From Bradyrhizobium sp. B097 (GTDB lineage: Bacteria; Pseudomonadota; Alphaproteobacteria; Rhizobiales; Xanthobacteraceae), in the NCBI RefSeq assembly GCF_038957035.1, contig NZ_CP152412.1, positions 806,001 through 870,000 on the forward strand: a stretch of DNA of 64,000 nt. The letters are read 5' to 3'. The translations under genes were made by a program, and so were the position numbers. Under the pieces are notes generated by a model that saw only the letters and a list, made by a program, of their open reading frames with translations, ran no database searches and had not been told where the DNA came from. Shown here piece by piece: positions 16,498 to 25,496 of the stretch; position 1 is the first letter of the stretch; the number at the start of each line of letters is the position of its first letter.

Positions 16498-17454
16498 ATG
16501 CGAAATCCATTCAGAAAGACCCAAGTGCAGAAGCTCGAACCCATCATCGCCGCGCTGACGAAGCGCGGCGAACAGCTCGTCGCCATGCGCGTCGCGGCCC
16601 AGGCGACCCTCGACAAGGCAACGAAGGCTCGTCAAGAGGCGCTGTTGTCGGGCGACCTCAGCGATCAGCGCGCCTTGGAGAACTTGCAGACTGCCGTGAA
16701 CACGGCAGCGTCGTCTGTTGCGGGCTTGGACGATGCACTCGCTGTCCTCGACCAGGACAAGGCGGAGGCAGAAGTCCAACTCGCTGCGGCACTCGAAAGC
16801 GCCAAGCGCACGGCGGCGGCGGACAAGCTGGCTAAGCAGGTTGCTGCGATCGAGGCGGCGTTGCCGGGCTATCTTGAACAGTCCCGCATCCTCGCTGGCG
16901 CCTTGGCCGAGATCGGTCACTGGCATGTCGAGAGCGGCCAGATCGCTGGCTTTGTGCAGAACGTCATGGGGCAGACCGAAGTCGCCGCCAACTTCGCGTT
17001 GGTGGAACTGGCGGCGATGCCCGGCGCGATCCGCCAGGGGCGGCAGGTGATCCCCGGAGAGCCCCCGCCTGTGCCGGTCGCTGCGGCGATCGACCCGACG
17101 CCCGAAACGCAGACTGTCTTCATGCTGCGCAGCGCGCATTATCGCGACTATGACGGTCGCAAGCGGTTCGCGGGCCAGTGGGAGGATGCGATCATGCCGC
17201 TGGCGACCGCACAGCGCGCATTGCGCGAGCGTGTTGCGGTTCCCGTGACCGATCCGCGTCGTGCGGAACTGCGTGGTATGCGAGGAGGTGACTTCAATCC
17301 AACCGCGCCTGATGTCGTCGATCTCGATGCGATCGACGAGTATCAGAATGCGCCGCTCACTGAGCCCGATCCGGTGTTGCGCGCGGCGAATTTCACCGAG
17401 ATCGACCGCAGCGACGAAGCGCGCTCGATCCAGATTGAGGTGCCGCGGACATGA
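16498..17454 (+). CDS. Coiled-coil protein of unknown function (first of three overlapping genes)
   Basis: A 318-residue protein, not recognised. Residues 10-140 are Ala/Leu/Glu/Lys-rich heptads (for example KATKARQEALLSG and LDQDKAEAEVQLAAALESAKR) predicted to form a long coiled coil. Residues 140-230 hold a Pro-rich linker, and the C-terminal part (about 200-318) contains FMLRSAHYRDYDGRKRFAGQWEDAIMP, a compact acidic-basic domain. The ATG lies 6 bases after the last stop codon in the leader, with no strong ribosome site. Its stop overlaps the next start by 4 bases (ATGA), so the next gene is translationally coupled. Composition resembles the host in codon use. Confidence 0.65.
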   Translation: MRNPFRKTQVQKLEPIIAALTKRGEQLVAMRVAAQATLDKATKARQEALLSGDLSDQRALENLQTAVNTAASSVAGLDDALAVLDQDKAEAEVQLAAALESAKRTAAADKLAKQVAAIEAALPGYLEQSRILAGALAEIGHWHVESGQIAGFVQNVMGQTEVAANFALVELAAMPGAIRQGRQVIPGEPPPVPVAAAIDPTPETQTVFMLRSAHYRDYDGRKRFAGQWEDAIMPLATAQRALRERVAVPVTDPRRAELRGMRGGDFNPTAPDVVDLDAIDEYQNAPLTEPDPVLRAANFTEIDRSDEARSIQIEVPRT

Positions 17455-17657
17455 AGTCAGCGCCCCCAGGTTGGCAGCCGCACCAGGTCGAAACACGCAT
17501 CGATGGGTGGGTTGTCGATCCTAACGACGAAGCCCGTATCCCGGCCGCCGTGGCAGAGATGATCGCGCGCGCCATGCCGCAGCCGGGCAACGGCGTTGTC
17601 GCGAGTATCCGCGCGCGCATGCTGGCGCGGCACAAGAAGGTGCTTGGTTATGTCTGA
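17451..17657 (+). CDS. Small unknown protein, 68 residues
   Basis: Starts in the ATGA that ends the previous gene and overlaps the next start (17650) by 8 bases, a strong sign of a coupled operon. Sequence features: GWQPHQVETRIDGWVVDPND at the front and ARMLARHKKVLGYV at the end; no membrane segment or known motif. It might be an adaptor or regulator of the coupled protease, but nothing in it proves that. Confidence 0.6.
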   Translation: MKSAPPGWQPHQVETRIDGWVVDPNDEARIPAAVAEMIARAMPQPGNGVVASIRARMLARHKKVLGYV

Positions 17658-18480
17658 CGATGTTCCGGCTGAGGTAGGACCAGCGACCTTCCTCGCCAAG
17701 ACGGAGGCCGCTGTCGAGGTCGGGCTGGTGGCCGATCACGACAGCGGTCTCGATGTGGAAGCCGATGACTACGATCGGTTGCTCGCGTCGCTCGGCCGCA
17801 CATACGATGAAGACGAGCGGATCGCTGTCCATGAAGCTGGGCACGCGGTCTGCGCGCGTCTGCTGGGCCATGAAGTCGGTGGAGTGACTGTGAACCCGGA
17901 CCCGGTCCGTGGTTCCGAAGGGCTGTGCTGGGGTGTAGAGCACGAGGAGGCGTTCGCGGAAGGTCGCGGAGGTGCCTCCGACGTTCGGGACGCGCTTAGC
18001 GCGATCATGCCGCACGCGGGCGACGATCGCCGACCCGTGGCCGATGTTTTCAGCAGCGTCTACACTCAGTGCATCGAGTTTATGGCCGGTCGAGCGGCGG
18101 AGCGCATGCTGCTCGATGGCGAACCCGCTACGCCTGTTGACGACCTGTGCCAGGCGCGTGAACTGGCATCGTTGATTTGCACCAGTGACGAGGCGATTGA
18201 TGTATTCATCGCGCACTGTGACTTAGTCGCGCGCGATTTGCTGATGCCTTACGGCGATGTTGTGATGGTGTTGTCAACAGTTCTGCGTATCAAGCGCACG
18301 CTGGATGGTGCGGAGATTGATCAGATCATCTCGGATGTCGAAGCGCGAAAGGCGTTGGCGATTGAGCGTTTTCGTCGGGCCGAGTGGTGGAAGCGCGAGT
18401 TGGCGGCGAGCCGCTTTCGTGCCGAATGTGGTTACCTCGATGGAGCGGTTGCCACGTCCAGCCGAGGTCAAGTACCGTAG
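17650..18480 (+). CDS. Stand-alone M41 (FtsH-type) metalloprotease-like protein
   Basis: A 276-residue protein with the zinc motif HEAGH (residues 61-65, in RIAVHEAGHAVCARLLG). Further on, MAGRAAERMLLDG...TPVDDLCQARELA matches the FtsH stretch around its third zinc ligand, here probably Asp165. So it has the core of the FtsH protease domain but no AAA ATPase and no membrane segment. Start at 17650 overlaps the small gene before it; an upstream in-frame start at 17596 would lie wholly inside that gene. Substrate unknown; the two coupled genes could deliver or restrain it. The 3' end and its terminator recur as a damaged copy at 20492-20652. Confidence 0.75.
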   Translation: MSDDVPAEVGPATFLAKTEAAVEVGLVADHDSGLDVEADDYDRLLASLGRTYDEDERIAVHEAGHAVCARLLGHEVGGVTVNPDPVRGSEGLCWGVEHEEAFAEGRGGASDVRDALSAIMPHAGDDRRPVADVFSSVYTQCIEFMAGRAAERMLLDGEPATPVDDLCQARELASLICTSDEAIDVFIAHCDLVARDLLMPYGDVVMVLSTVLRIKRTLDGAEIDQIISDVEARKALAIERFRRAEWWKRELAASRFRAECGYLDGAVATSSRGQVP

Positions 18481-18566
18481 ATCGCAATGCGTTGCGATCG
18501 GATGGCGCGGCGGACGTACCCCGCCTGACGATCACGAATGGCCCCGACGTGCAATGTCGTCGGGGT
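18406..18566 (+). repeat. Direct repeat copy A (protease gene tail plus terminator)
   Basis: About 160 bases covering the last 25 codons of the M41 gene and its terminator are repeated at 20492-20652, 2086 bases away, with roughly 80% identity and two compensating 1-base indels. The class III cyclase gene lies between the copies. Confidence 0.8.
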
Positions 18567-18575
18567 CATTGTTTT
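18541..18575 (+). terminator. Terminator of the three-gene operon
   Basis: CCCCGACG (18542-18549) pairs with CGTCGGGG (18558-18565) around an 8-base loop and is followed by TCATTGTTTT. It sits 60 bases after the M41 stop. Confidence 0.75.
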
Positions 18576-18605
18576 AGGGTGCAATAGTTCCCACGCGGAT
18601 GTCGT

Positions 18606-20396
18606 CTAGCCTTCAGGCACCCCGGCCATGCGCAAGCCTTGATGCATGCGCTCACGTTTGGCGAGGTAGTTTGGGTTATCAGACTGCGCGCCATCGCGGA
18701 AGCGCCGAAGCGTAAAACTTGGAACAAGCGCAAGTCCTAGCCTTGCGGCGGCTCTCGCCTCGTCAAGTGAACCGAGCAACGCTAGTGCAGCGGCGAGTCC
18801 AAAATGTGTGAGAGCATGGTTTCGGTTGGCCTCGATGCTACGGAGAAGCCATCGGACTGCTTCAGCATCAGAGCCAAGCTGCAACTTGGCGAAGCCGACT
18901 GTCATGAACCATCGATGGGCGAAGGTATCGCGAGGAGAAAGGCGAAACGCTTCGTTCATATGCGCCTCGGTCTCCGCCCCGTGCCCCATAAAATATTTCG
19001 CAGTGCCGATTTGCGCGTGGGCTTCAGCCACATTGCGATCCAGAGCCAATGCTCTCGCGCATTCATCTATGCCCTGAGCCGCCCGCTTCGTGGCAATCAA
19101 CACGGCTCCCAGCACCAAATGGGCAACGGCGTGGCTTGGTGCGACGGAGAGCGCTTTTGATACTTTTGTCTCGGCTGCCGACAGAAGGGAGGCCCGTTCG
19201 TCACTCAAGAAGGAGGAACCAGATATCAGATCGGCACCGGCCATCCAGATCACCGCCTCGACATTCCTAGGATCAAGGGCCGATGCCCGTTCAAAAAAGC
19301 CGCGAGCCTGAGCCACGTATTCCGGCGTCCAGCCCTTGTAAAGCAAAGCCTTTCCTTGGAAGTACAAGTCCATCGAATTGGGATGCGCAGCTTGTTCTGA
19401 TCGCCTCGCCTCTTGCTCAGTGAGCTGTGCGTCGAGCGTGTTGGCGAGCCGCGACACGATCTCGTCCTGCATGTCGAACAGATCGGCGGTGGGCTTGTCA
19501 AAACGATCGGCCCAGATGTGCGCGCCGGTCTCCACGTCGACAAGCTGGACGTTTACGCGAAGTCGATTGCCACTACGCTGCACCGATCCTTCAAGCGCGT
19601 ACCGCACGTTCAACTCGCGACCGACTTGTCTGAGATCAAGTGCCTTGCCCTTGTAAGTGAATGCGGTATGTCGACCAATCACGAACGAGCCGCCGATGCG
19701 CGACAGGTCTGTGGTCAAACTCTCGGTTACGCCATCAACGAAGTAGTCTTGCTCCGGATCACCGCTCATGTTGCCAAATGGCAGCACAACGATTGAAAGA
19801 CGAGGCGGCGAAGACGAGGTCCTTGCGCTGCCATACGAGGTCACTGCGCCGGACGAACAATCCGCAGTAACCGCATAGACGCGAACCGTGCGTGCAATGT
19901 TCTTGAGAGACTGCTCGCCCAAGTCAACAAACTCGGCTGCAACCTTGCCTTGGAGGTGATCGTAGACAGCAGACGAGATGCAGATACCGCCTGGCTCTGA
20001 GATGCTTTCAAGACGCGCCGCAATATTGACGCCGTCCCCGAAGATGTCGTGGGGCTCGACGATTACGTCACCGATATTGATCCCAACGCGGAAAGCAATG
20101 CGCTTCTCTTCCGCATCGACAGCGGTAAGTTCCTTGGTGCTGGCTTGGAATTGAATAGCAGCTCGCATCGCTTCGACAGCGCTCGGAAACTCCGCCAAGA
20201 ACCCGTCACCGGTATTCTTCACGATGCGGCCGCCGTGATCGGCAATAGCGGGCTCGACCGCAGTCGTTAGGAGCGCCATCAGTTTGGAGTGCGTGACCTC
20301 TTCGTCGCTATGCATGAGACGTGAGTAGCCCGCCACATCGGCGGCCAGTATCGCCGCCAACCTGCGCTCCACCCGATTTGGTCGCTCTTCCGCCAT
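18606..20396 (-). CDS. Class III adenylate/guanylate cyclase with TolB-like and TPR domains
   Basis: A 596-residue signalling enzyme making cAMP or cGMP. The N-terminal cyclase domain (about 10-180) keeps the metal residues Asp20 (AAILAADVAGYSRL) and Asp64 (NTGDGFLAEF) and the transition-state pair Asn124/Arg128 (GDGVNIAARLE). Residues about 215-330 (LSIVVLPFGNMSGDPEQDYFVDG onward) form the TolB/FlgO-like domain common in rhizobial cyclases, and the rest is TPR repeats. No membrane anchor is evident. It is on the opposite strand to its neighbours and is flanked by the 160-bp direct repeat, so it looks inserted into the island. Rhizobial genomes hold many such cyclases; role unknown. Confidence 0.87.
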   Translation of the reverse strand: MAEERPNRVERRLAAILAADVAGYSRLMHSDEEVTHSKLMALLTTAVEPAIADHGGRIVKNTGDGFLAEFPSAVEAMRAAIQFQASTKELTAVDAEEKRIAFRVGINIGDVIVEPHDIFGDGVNIAARLESISEPGGICISSAVYDHLQGKVAAEFVDLGEQSLKNIARTVRVYAVTADCSSGAVTSYGSARTSSSPPRLSIVVLPFGNMSGDPEQDYFVDGVTESLTTDLSRIGGSFVIGRHTAFTYKGKALDLRQVGRELNVRYALEGSVQRSGNRLRVNVQLVDVETGAHIWADRFDKPTADLFDMQDEIVSRLANTLDAQLTEQEARRSEQAAHPNSMDLYFQGKALLYKGWTPEYVAQARGFFERASALDPRNVEAVIWMAGADLISGSSFLSDERASLLSAAETKVSKALSVAPSHAVAHLVLGAVLIATKRAAQGIDECARALALDRNVAEAHAQIGTAKYFMGHGAETEAHMNEAFRLSPRDTFAHRWFMTVGFAKLQLGSDAEAVRWLLRSIEANRNHALTHFGLAAALALLGSLDEARAAARLGLALVPSFTLRRFRDGAQSDNPNYLAKRERMHQGLRMAGVPEG

Positions 20397-20491
20397 GGCT
20401 GCAAGCCAACCCTAAGATCACTCTACCGCAAGTCGGAGCCGAGTGCCAAACGAGCATTGACGGGTGCCATCAGCGAAAGAGCGAAACGGCC

Positions 20492-20652
20492 GCGAACCGC
20501 TTTCGCGCGGAATATGATTACCTCGATGGGGGCGGTTGTCACATACAGCTCCGGTCAGGTATCGTAATTATCAGCGCTCCCGATCGGATGGCCCGGCGGA
20601 CGTATCCGGCCTGATGATCTCGGATGGCCCCGACGTGCGATATCGTCGGGGC
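20492..20652 (+). pseudogene. Direct repeat copy B: remnant of an M41 gene tail and terminator
   Basis: Matches 18406-18566. Translation still shows RFRAEYDYLDG where the M41 protein has RFRAECGYLDG, but the frame shifts after that. The hairpin GCCCCGACG/CGTCGGGGC (20627-20635 and 20644-20652) is retained. Upstream of it, no more of the M41 gene is left. Together with flanking sequence it fills the 376-base gap 20397-20772. Confidence 0.7.
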
Positions 20653-20772
20653 TGTTGTCGCGGACCTACCAGTGCGAGCGATGGCAGCACAGGGTCGAAA
20701 GTTCTCCCGCTCAACTCGTCATAATCAAGTAAACACTTGCGAGGATGCCAGCGGCATCAATCTGGGGAAGTT

Positions 20773-21285
20773 GTGAACATAACAAAGGAAGTAGGCCATA
20801 CGCTACACGCTTTGTATGCAGCGGTGCATCGAGCCCATAAAGCGCTTCCGGCAGTTTGGACAATTAACGAGTGCAACCGGATATTGAGCGCGGTAATGGC
20901 CGCAAAATCGTTCTCTTGGCGCGTTGTGGGGATAACTCCCAGGGCACTTCAGCAATTTTCGGAGTTGGATTTTCGATACAAAAGCCAACTCGGCATTACG
21001 CGAGCCCATATAGTCCCTCGTATTGAAACTGTGAGATCAATCCTCGAAGCCGAAGAGCCATTATCCGAAAGCGCATTTCTAGATATTTGGCTCAAGAATG
21101 ATCTAACAGTGATCTGCTCTAGAGGCGAGAACAGAGCGGCATTGCCTAAGTACATTCCATTCGAAAACAATGATGGCTTTCTATTTTCGTGCGTTGGAAA
21201 GCTGGCCGGTTGGAGCCACAAAAGGCGAGAACAAGAGTTCCTGAGGGATTTGTTTCAGAAAACCCCCGCGACCAGTTTGGAGTGA
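20773..21285 (+). CDS. Unknown protein, about 170 residues
   Basis: Not recognised. The GTG at 20773 (VNITKEVGHTLHALY) follows GGGGAAG closely; a TTG 36 bases upstream is less likely. The middle part GITRAHIVPRIETVRSILE...SESAFLDIWLKNDLTVICSRGENRA resembles small proteins carrying an HNH-like or restriction-associated fold, but the zinc or metal residues are not clear, so this is weak. Codon use is more AT-rich than the host. It lies beside the restriction-modification gene, convergent with it (gap 143 bases). Confidence 0.6.
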   Translation: MNITKEVGHTLHALYAAVHRAHKALPAVWTINECNRILSAVMAAKSFSWRVVGITPRALQQFSELDFRYKSQLGITRAHIVPRIETVRSILEAEEPLSESAFLDIWLKNDLTVICSRGENRAALPKYIPFENNDGFLFSCVGKLAGWSHKRREQEFLRDLFQKTPATSLE

Positions 21286-21428
21286 ACAAACAAACGTCGT
21301 CGTGATGAAGGAGGGCCCGGCGATCGACGAGATTTTCTCGGATGTGCAGGTGCGATGCGCGAGCATCAGTGCACGCCGCGCGCTAAGCTCTTGTGAAAAC
21401 GGACTTCGCAAGCACGAGGTAACTATCG

Positions 21429-24287
21429 TCAGAGTAAAATTGAGGCCGCCGCCCGAGCCTGGTTTAGTGCGAAGAGTTTTGCGAGAGCGTCATCTTCCGA
21501 GATGTCAGCCGGCCAGTTGTAGGCGGTAGCCACGGCCGCATCCAGGTCGGCATGGGCGTTCGTGAGCCACGTGGGGCGTTCGTTGTATAAATTGGTCAAC
21601 GTCCTCTTTTTCAAAATCTCTGCGGCATTTTCGTCAATCGGAAATATGCGGTCCGGAAAGCCGGGCACGACTTCTGGTTCTCTGTAGATCAGATCGAGAG
21701 GGTTTAGCCAGCTTTCGCGCAGTTCATTGAGGGCCTTCGCGGCGGCGGCTATTCCGGCAGATGCGGGATTGTCGACATGATTTGATGCCGGAATGTTTGG
21801 GGTCATTCCTTCCGGAAACGGGTACGTCTCGAACCCTGTACTTGGGGTGTACTGCGGATCATTGCCCACCCCATGCCATCCGCCGAGACGGAGCGACCAA
21901 GCTTCGTGAAATCGACTGTGAAGGAGCCCAAAAAATACATCATCGTCTCGAACAATGACGTTGACACGACTATCAGGCAGAACAGCGGGATTGACCCAGG
22001 CAAAAAAGCGATGCTTGGAGACGCGTGGGGTACCAATTAGTCGGCGAAATCCCTTCGCGGCTCGCCGCAGTCCGGGAACTGTCTCTCCATGTTGCCACCA
22101 AATTCTCTGCCGTCGCTCACGCTTGTTGCGCTCGCGGAGCGGTTTAACGTGGGTCTTGATGTATTTGAACGGCGCCTCATAAAGCGCGGCTTCCTTCTCG
22201 CTCATTTCAGCGAAGTCTACTATCCAAGTGTCCGATGGCCGCCTTGTCATATCCTGTCCGTTCAGCCACGGCCTTAGAACGTCGCTGTTTGGTCGGCCAT
22301 TCGGGTTCTGGGGGAGAACTAGCCACTCGCGCGCAAGCGCACCAGCGATTTCAAACGGGCCTACTTTTACCGGTCCTTGGAAACAACAATCGGCGTTGAG
22401 CGACAGCCGTGAAACTTTTGTAAGGTCGGTTCGTCCACCCGTGAGATCGGAATGAATTGTTGTGACGCTTTTGCCGTCCAAGGTTTTTAGCTGAATACTC
22501 GGATTGCTGAGGCCAAAGCAAATCAAAGACACCCGGACAGCGGCGCCTTCGACAATCCAAGGTTCGTCTGAGAGGGCATCGAATATTGTGGCCGAAGAGA
22601 CAATTTTGTCTAGGACAACTCTGTTTGACCCTCGACGAATTGCCTGAGTTGAGACAAGGCCAACAAGTCGCGTCGTCCCCGTACAGACCTTGCTTAGAGA
22701 TTTTTCAAACCAGTACGTGACGAGATCAACCCCACCGGGCAGTCGGTCAGAAAATAAATCGCGTAGAGTGCTTACATATTCATTGCCTAAAGTGCCGAGC
22801 ATGAGCTTGTCGCCGAGGAATGGCGGATTGCCGATTATGGCATCCGCTTCGGGCCACACCGCTTCTGATCCATCGTGGCTAACGAGAGCGTCGCGACATT
22901 CGATGGTATCTAACGGCTTTAAGATTGGGCGGTCCGAAACGCCGAAGCCATTACGGCGCATCCACTGAATTTCGCCGATCCACACAGATACGCGGGCGAG
23001 TTCGGCTGCATAGGGGTTGATTTCAATTCCCTTGACTGACGACGGGCCGACTTGCGGAAATTCACGGTGCAGACCTAACGCTTCGGCCTCGATGCTGATG
23101 CGGTGTTCAATATCCTTCAAAGCCAACAGCGCAAGATAGAGAAAGTTGCCGGAGCCACATGCTGGGTCCAGCACGCGGAACTCGCGGAGCTTGTTCAAGA
23201 AAGACCGATAAGTGGCCTCAGCCTGATCATGCGCTTTAGTCCGCGCGCTCGCTGATTTGGCTGAATGCGACTTCTCGACGAACGCGCCTATCGAAACCTT
23301 CGTGGTCTCCCATTCCGCAAGCCATGGCGCCACGACGACCGGATCAACAATCATCATGATCTTTTCGCGGTCGGTGTAGTGCGCGCCCAACTGCGAGCGC
23401 TTGCCTGGGTCGAGGCCGCGTTCAAATAGCGTACCGAGAATAGATGGATCGATCTCAGCCCAGTCCAGATTGGCCGCGGCCAGCGCTAGTGCAATGTCAT
23501 CTCGGTCCAGAGGCAGTGCCGTATCATCGTTGAACAGGCCGCCGTTGAACCAAGCGACGTGTTCGAACCCCACCCGTCCGCCGGACTGCATCGCCTTGAA
23601 AAGGTCGCGCGCAAGGTACTGGAATTCTTCGGACCGCGAGGATGCATGTTCCAGCATCCGCTTGAACATGTTGTTGGGTAGAAGATCGACATCTTCGGCG
23701 AACATGCAGAAGACCAGCCGATTGATAAAATGAGCAACCGTTTCGGCGGCATGGCCTCGATCGCGCAGACGTTGGGCCAGCTTGGCGAATTCAGCGGCAG
23801 CTTCCTCGGTGAGAACCTGGCGGGTCTTTCCCGGCCTAAGCCGCTCGGGATCGGAGAACACCCATTTAAGCTTTTGCCGAGCATTGGCATCGCGCAGATC
23901 GCTGAGACCGAATTCGTGAACGGCTGAAACGGTATTGGTCCAGTTAGTATGGATTTCTAACCGGTCCATATCGCAGACGACCAGCAGCGGCGGATTTTCA
24001 AGTGCAAGAGCATATTGTTGCAGTTGCGCGAAAGCCGCCTTGAGGTCCTTCCGCTTGCCCTTGTATTCCCAGCCGAAATGAGCGCGCTTCCAGACATCGG
24101 CCCACCCCTCGCCGCCGGTTGTCTTGGTGGCGCCCCGCTCAAAAGCGTACCAATCGCCTTTTGGATCGGCGTCTGTCGGCGCCGGCTCGTCAAGCACCCG
24201 ACAAAGATCAATAAAGTGGGATTGGGCGGCCGCTCGTTCGCTTAATTCGACGTTCTTCCACTTCCGGATGAATTCGTCAGGCGTCAA
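21429..24287 (-). CDS. MmeI-like type II (IIG/IIL) restriction-modification enzyme
   Basis: A single-chain restriction enzyme and adenine methyltransferase. About 952 residues from a TTG at 24287 (LTPDEFIRKWK), which has GGGGA 8 bases upstream and matches the usual N-terminus of the family; the frame is open up to 24398. Near residue 75 is WEYKGKRKDL, the EXK part of a PD-(D/E)XK nuclease as in MmeI. Near 374 is LDPACGSGNFLYLAL (SAM-binding motif I), and near 487 GNPPFLGDK (motif IV, NPPF type, N6-adenine). A target-recognition domain follows (about 650-830), with a C-terminal helical part. Because nuclease and methylase share one recognition domain, no partner gene is needed. Target site unknown. 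Confidence 0.87.
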   Translation of the reverse strand: MTPDEFIRKWKNVELSERAAAQSHFIDLCRVLDEPAPTDADPKGDWYAFERGATKTTGGEGWADVWKRAHFGWEYKGKRKDLKAAFAQLQQYALALENPPLLVVCDMDRLEIHTNWTNTVSAVHEFGLSDLRDANARQKLKWVFSDPERLRPGKTRQVLTEEAAAEFAKLAQRLRDRGHAAETVAHFINRLVFCMFAEDVDLLPNNMFKRMLEHASSRSEEFQYLARDLFKAMQSGGRVGFEHVAWFNGGLFNDDTALPLDRDDIALALAAANLDWAEIDPSILGTLFERGLDPGKRSQLGAHYTDREKIMMIVDPVVVAPWLAEWETTKVSIGAFVEKSHSAKSASARTKAHDQAEATYRSFLNKLREFRVLDPACGSGNFLYLALLALKDIEHRISIEAEALGLHREFPQVGPSSVKGIEINPYAAELARVSVWIGEIQWMRRNGFGVSDRPILKPLDTIECRDALVSHDGSEAVWPEADAIIGNPPFLGDKLMLGTLGNEYVSTLRDLFSDRLPGGVDLVTYWFEKSLSKVCTGTTRLVGLVSTQAIRRGSNRVVLDKIVSSATIFDALSDEPWIVEGAAVRVSLICFGLSNPSIQLKTLDGKSVTTIHSDLTGGRTDLTKVSRLSLNADCCFQGPVKVGPFEIAGALAREWLVLPQNPNGRPNSDVLRPWLNGQDMTRRPSDTWIVDFAEMSEKEAALYEAPFKYIKTHVKPLRERNKRERRQRIWWQHGETVPGLRRAAKGFRRLIGTPRVSKHRFFAWVNPAVLPDSRVNVIVRDDDVFFGLLHSRFHEAWSLRLGGWHGVGNDPQYTPSTGFETYPFPEGMTPNIPASNHVDNPASAGIAAAAKALNELRESWLNPLDLIYREPEVVPGFPDRIFPIDENAAEILKKRTLTNLYNERPTWLTNAHADLDAAVATAYNWPADISEDDALAKLFALNQARAAASILL

Positions 24288-24410
24288 TTCAATGGTCCCC
24301 AAAAAGCCCGGTCGGCATATCCCAACGGTTGCATCAACGGCAAAGGAGACGCCCAGGTCAACCCCTTCGTTTGGCTTTGCCCATGGAAACGGGCGCACGA
24401 CGGCGGGGTA

Positions 24411-25073
24411 TCAGGCCGCGATCTGATCTTCCTTATCCGCCCCGCGCCTCACGATCCGCAAGGCATCATCCGGCAACGGCCGCTGTAACTCCTTCGCCTC
24501 ATCCCATGGCGCACGCATCCATACATTCCGCTCTTCATCGGTCGCCAAGATCACAGGCATCGCCTTGGGATGGATCGGCTCGACCACCGCATTCGCTTGA
24601 GTAGTAAGGAACCCATACACAAGGTGCGGCCCAGAGACCGGCTTTGATTTCGTTCCACGATCGCCCTTGAACTCGGTCCAGATGCCAGCGAATGCCGTAA
24701 GCGGCCGATCGTCGTTGAGCGCGAACCAAACCACGTCCTTTTTCTTGGTCTCGGGGTTCGGCTCAGGCGCGTACTCGGCGAAGCTGTTGAACGGCACGAG
24801 GCAGCGGTTCTCTGGCTTGAGCCAGCCGCGCCAGTGCGGCGATGATGTATTGCGGATGTTGGTGACGGGCGGGCCGCCGGTGCGTGGCGGAGGCGGCATA
24901 CCCCAGCGCATTAATGCCATCTCCCGCTCTGGGCCGGAGTTGCGAATGACGGGCGCGGGATAGTCGGGGAAGACGCCGGGCATTGGCGCTAGATTGCCGA
25001 TGTAGCGGTTGATCACGCGAAATAGCCCGATGATCGCGGATTGGTTTGTGGTGATTGAATAAAGATTACACAT
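24411..25073 (-). CDS. yedK: SOS response-associated (SRAP/YedK/HMCES) protein
   Basis: SRAP proteins form a covalent link through Cys2 with abasic sites in single-stranded DNA and so protect replication forks. The 220-residue protein has Cys2 directly after the start Met ([11 protein letters not shown]), the Asn/Arg-rich [28 protein letters not shown] with the active-site Glu, and [11 protein letters not shown] with the catalytic His. It lies 123 bases before the restriction-modification gene on the same strand. SRAP genes are frequent passengers of mobile elements. A 35-base piece of a second SRAP 5' end survives at 25738-25772. Confidence 0.92.
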   Translation of the reverse strand: MCNLYSITTNQSAIIGLFRVINRYIGNLAPMPGVFPDYPAPVIRNSGPEREMALMRWGMPPPPRTGGPPVTNIRNTSSPHWRGWLKPENRCLVPFNSFAEYAPEPNPETKKKDVVWFALNDDRPLTAFAGIWTEFKGDRGTKSKPVSGPHLVYGFLTTQANAVVEPIHPKAMPVILATDEERNVWMRAPWDEAKELQRPLPDDALRIVRRGADKEDQIAA

Positions 25074-25114
25074 CCGCGTTCAGCGCGTCTCCGGAGCCAG
25101 CCGATCGAGCGTTA

Positions 25115-25480
25115 CTACGCGTTTTGGGGCTGTTGCCAAAATTGGTTATCCGACCAAGTAGCACTGAAGAACGGCTTGAAAGGCACGAACTCTTTGAAGC
25201 CCTTAAACGGCAGGAATTGCTTGAAACCCTTAAATGGCTCGAACTGATTGAACGGCCTCATCGGGCCGCCCTGAGACGCTGCTGTGGAAAGCATAGCCGA
25301 ACCGCCCTTGTCCCATATCCAGCCCTCCCTGTTCCAGCCAAGAAACTGACCATTAAAACTCCAGATGTGCTCGCCGTCTAGATAGGCGAGAGGACGCCCA
25401 TCAAAGGCGTACACGTGGGTGTTATCGTCGTCGAGGTAGGCGACCGCTGCTCCATGTCGATCATAGTAAGTTAGCGCCAT
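25115..25480 (-). CDS. 4-fold beta-flower-type small protein
   Basis: A 121-residue protein starting MALTYYDRHGAAVAYLDDD (ATG at 25480, with AAAGGA 6 bases upstream). The first 60 residues are short repeats, AYLDDDNTHVYAFDGRPLAYL then DGEHIWSFNGQFLGW, of the kind that build a small beta-flower or propeller fold. The tail has three Phe/Lys-rich repeats of the form FxPFKGFKxF. Function unknown; such proteins often sit among defence or mobile genes. The gene lies 41 bases upstream of the SRAP gene on the same strand. Confidence 0.6.
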   Translation of the reverse strand: MALTYYDRHGAAVAYLDDDNTHVYAFDGRPLAYLDGEHIWSFNGQFLGWNREGWIWDKGGSAMLSTAASQGGPMRPFNQFEPFKGFKQFLPFKGFKEFVPFKPFFSATWSDNQFWQQPQNA

Positions 25481-25496
25481 TTGTATCCTTTCTCGG

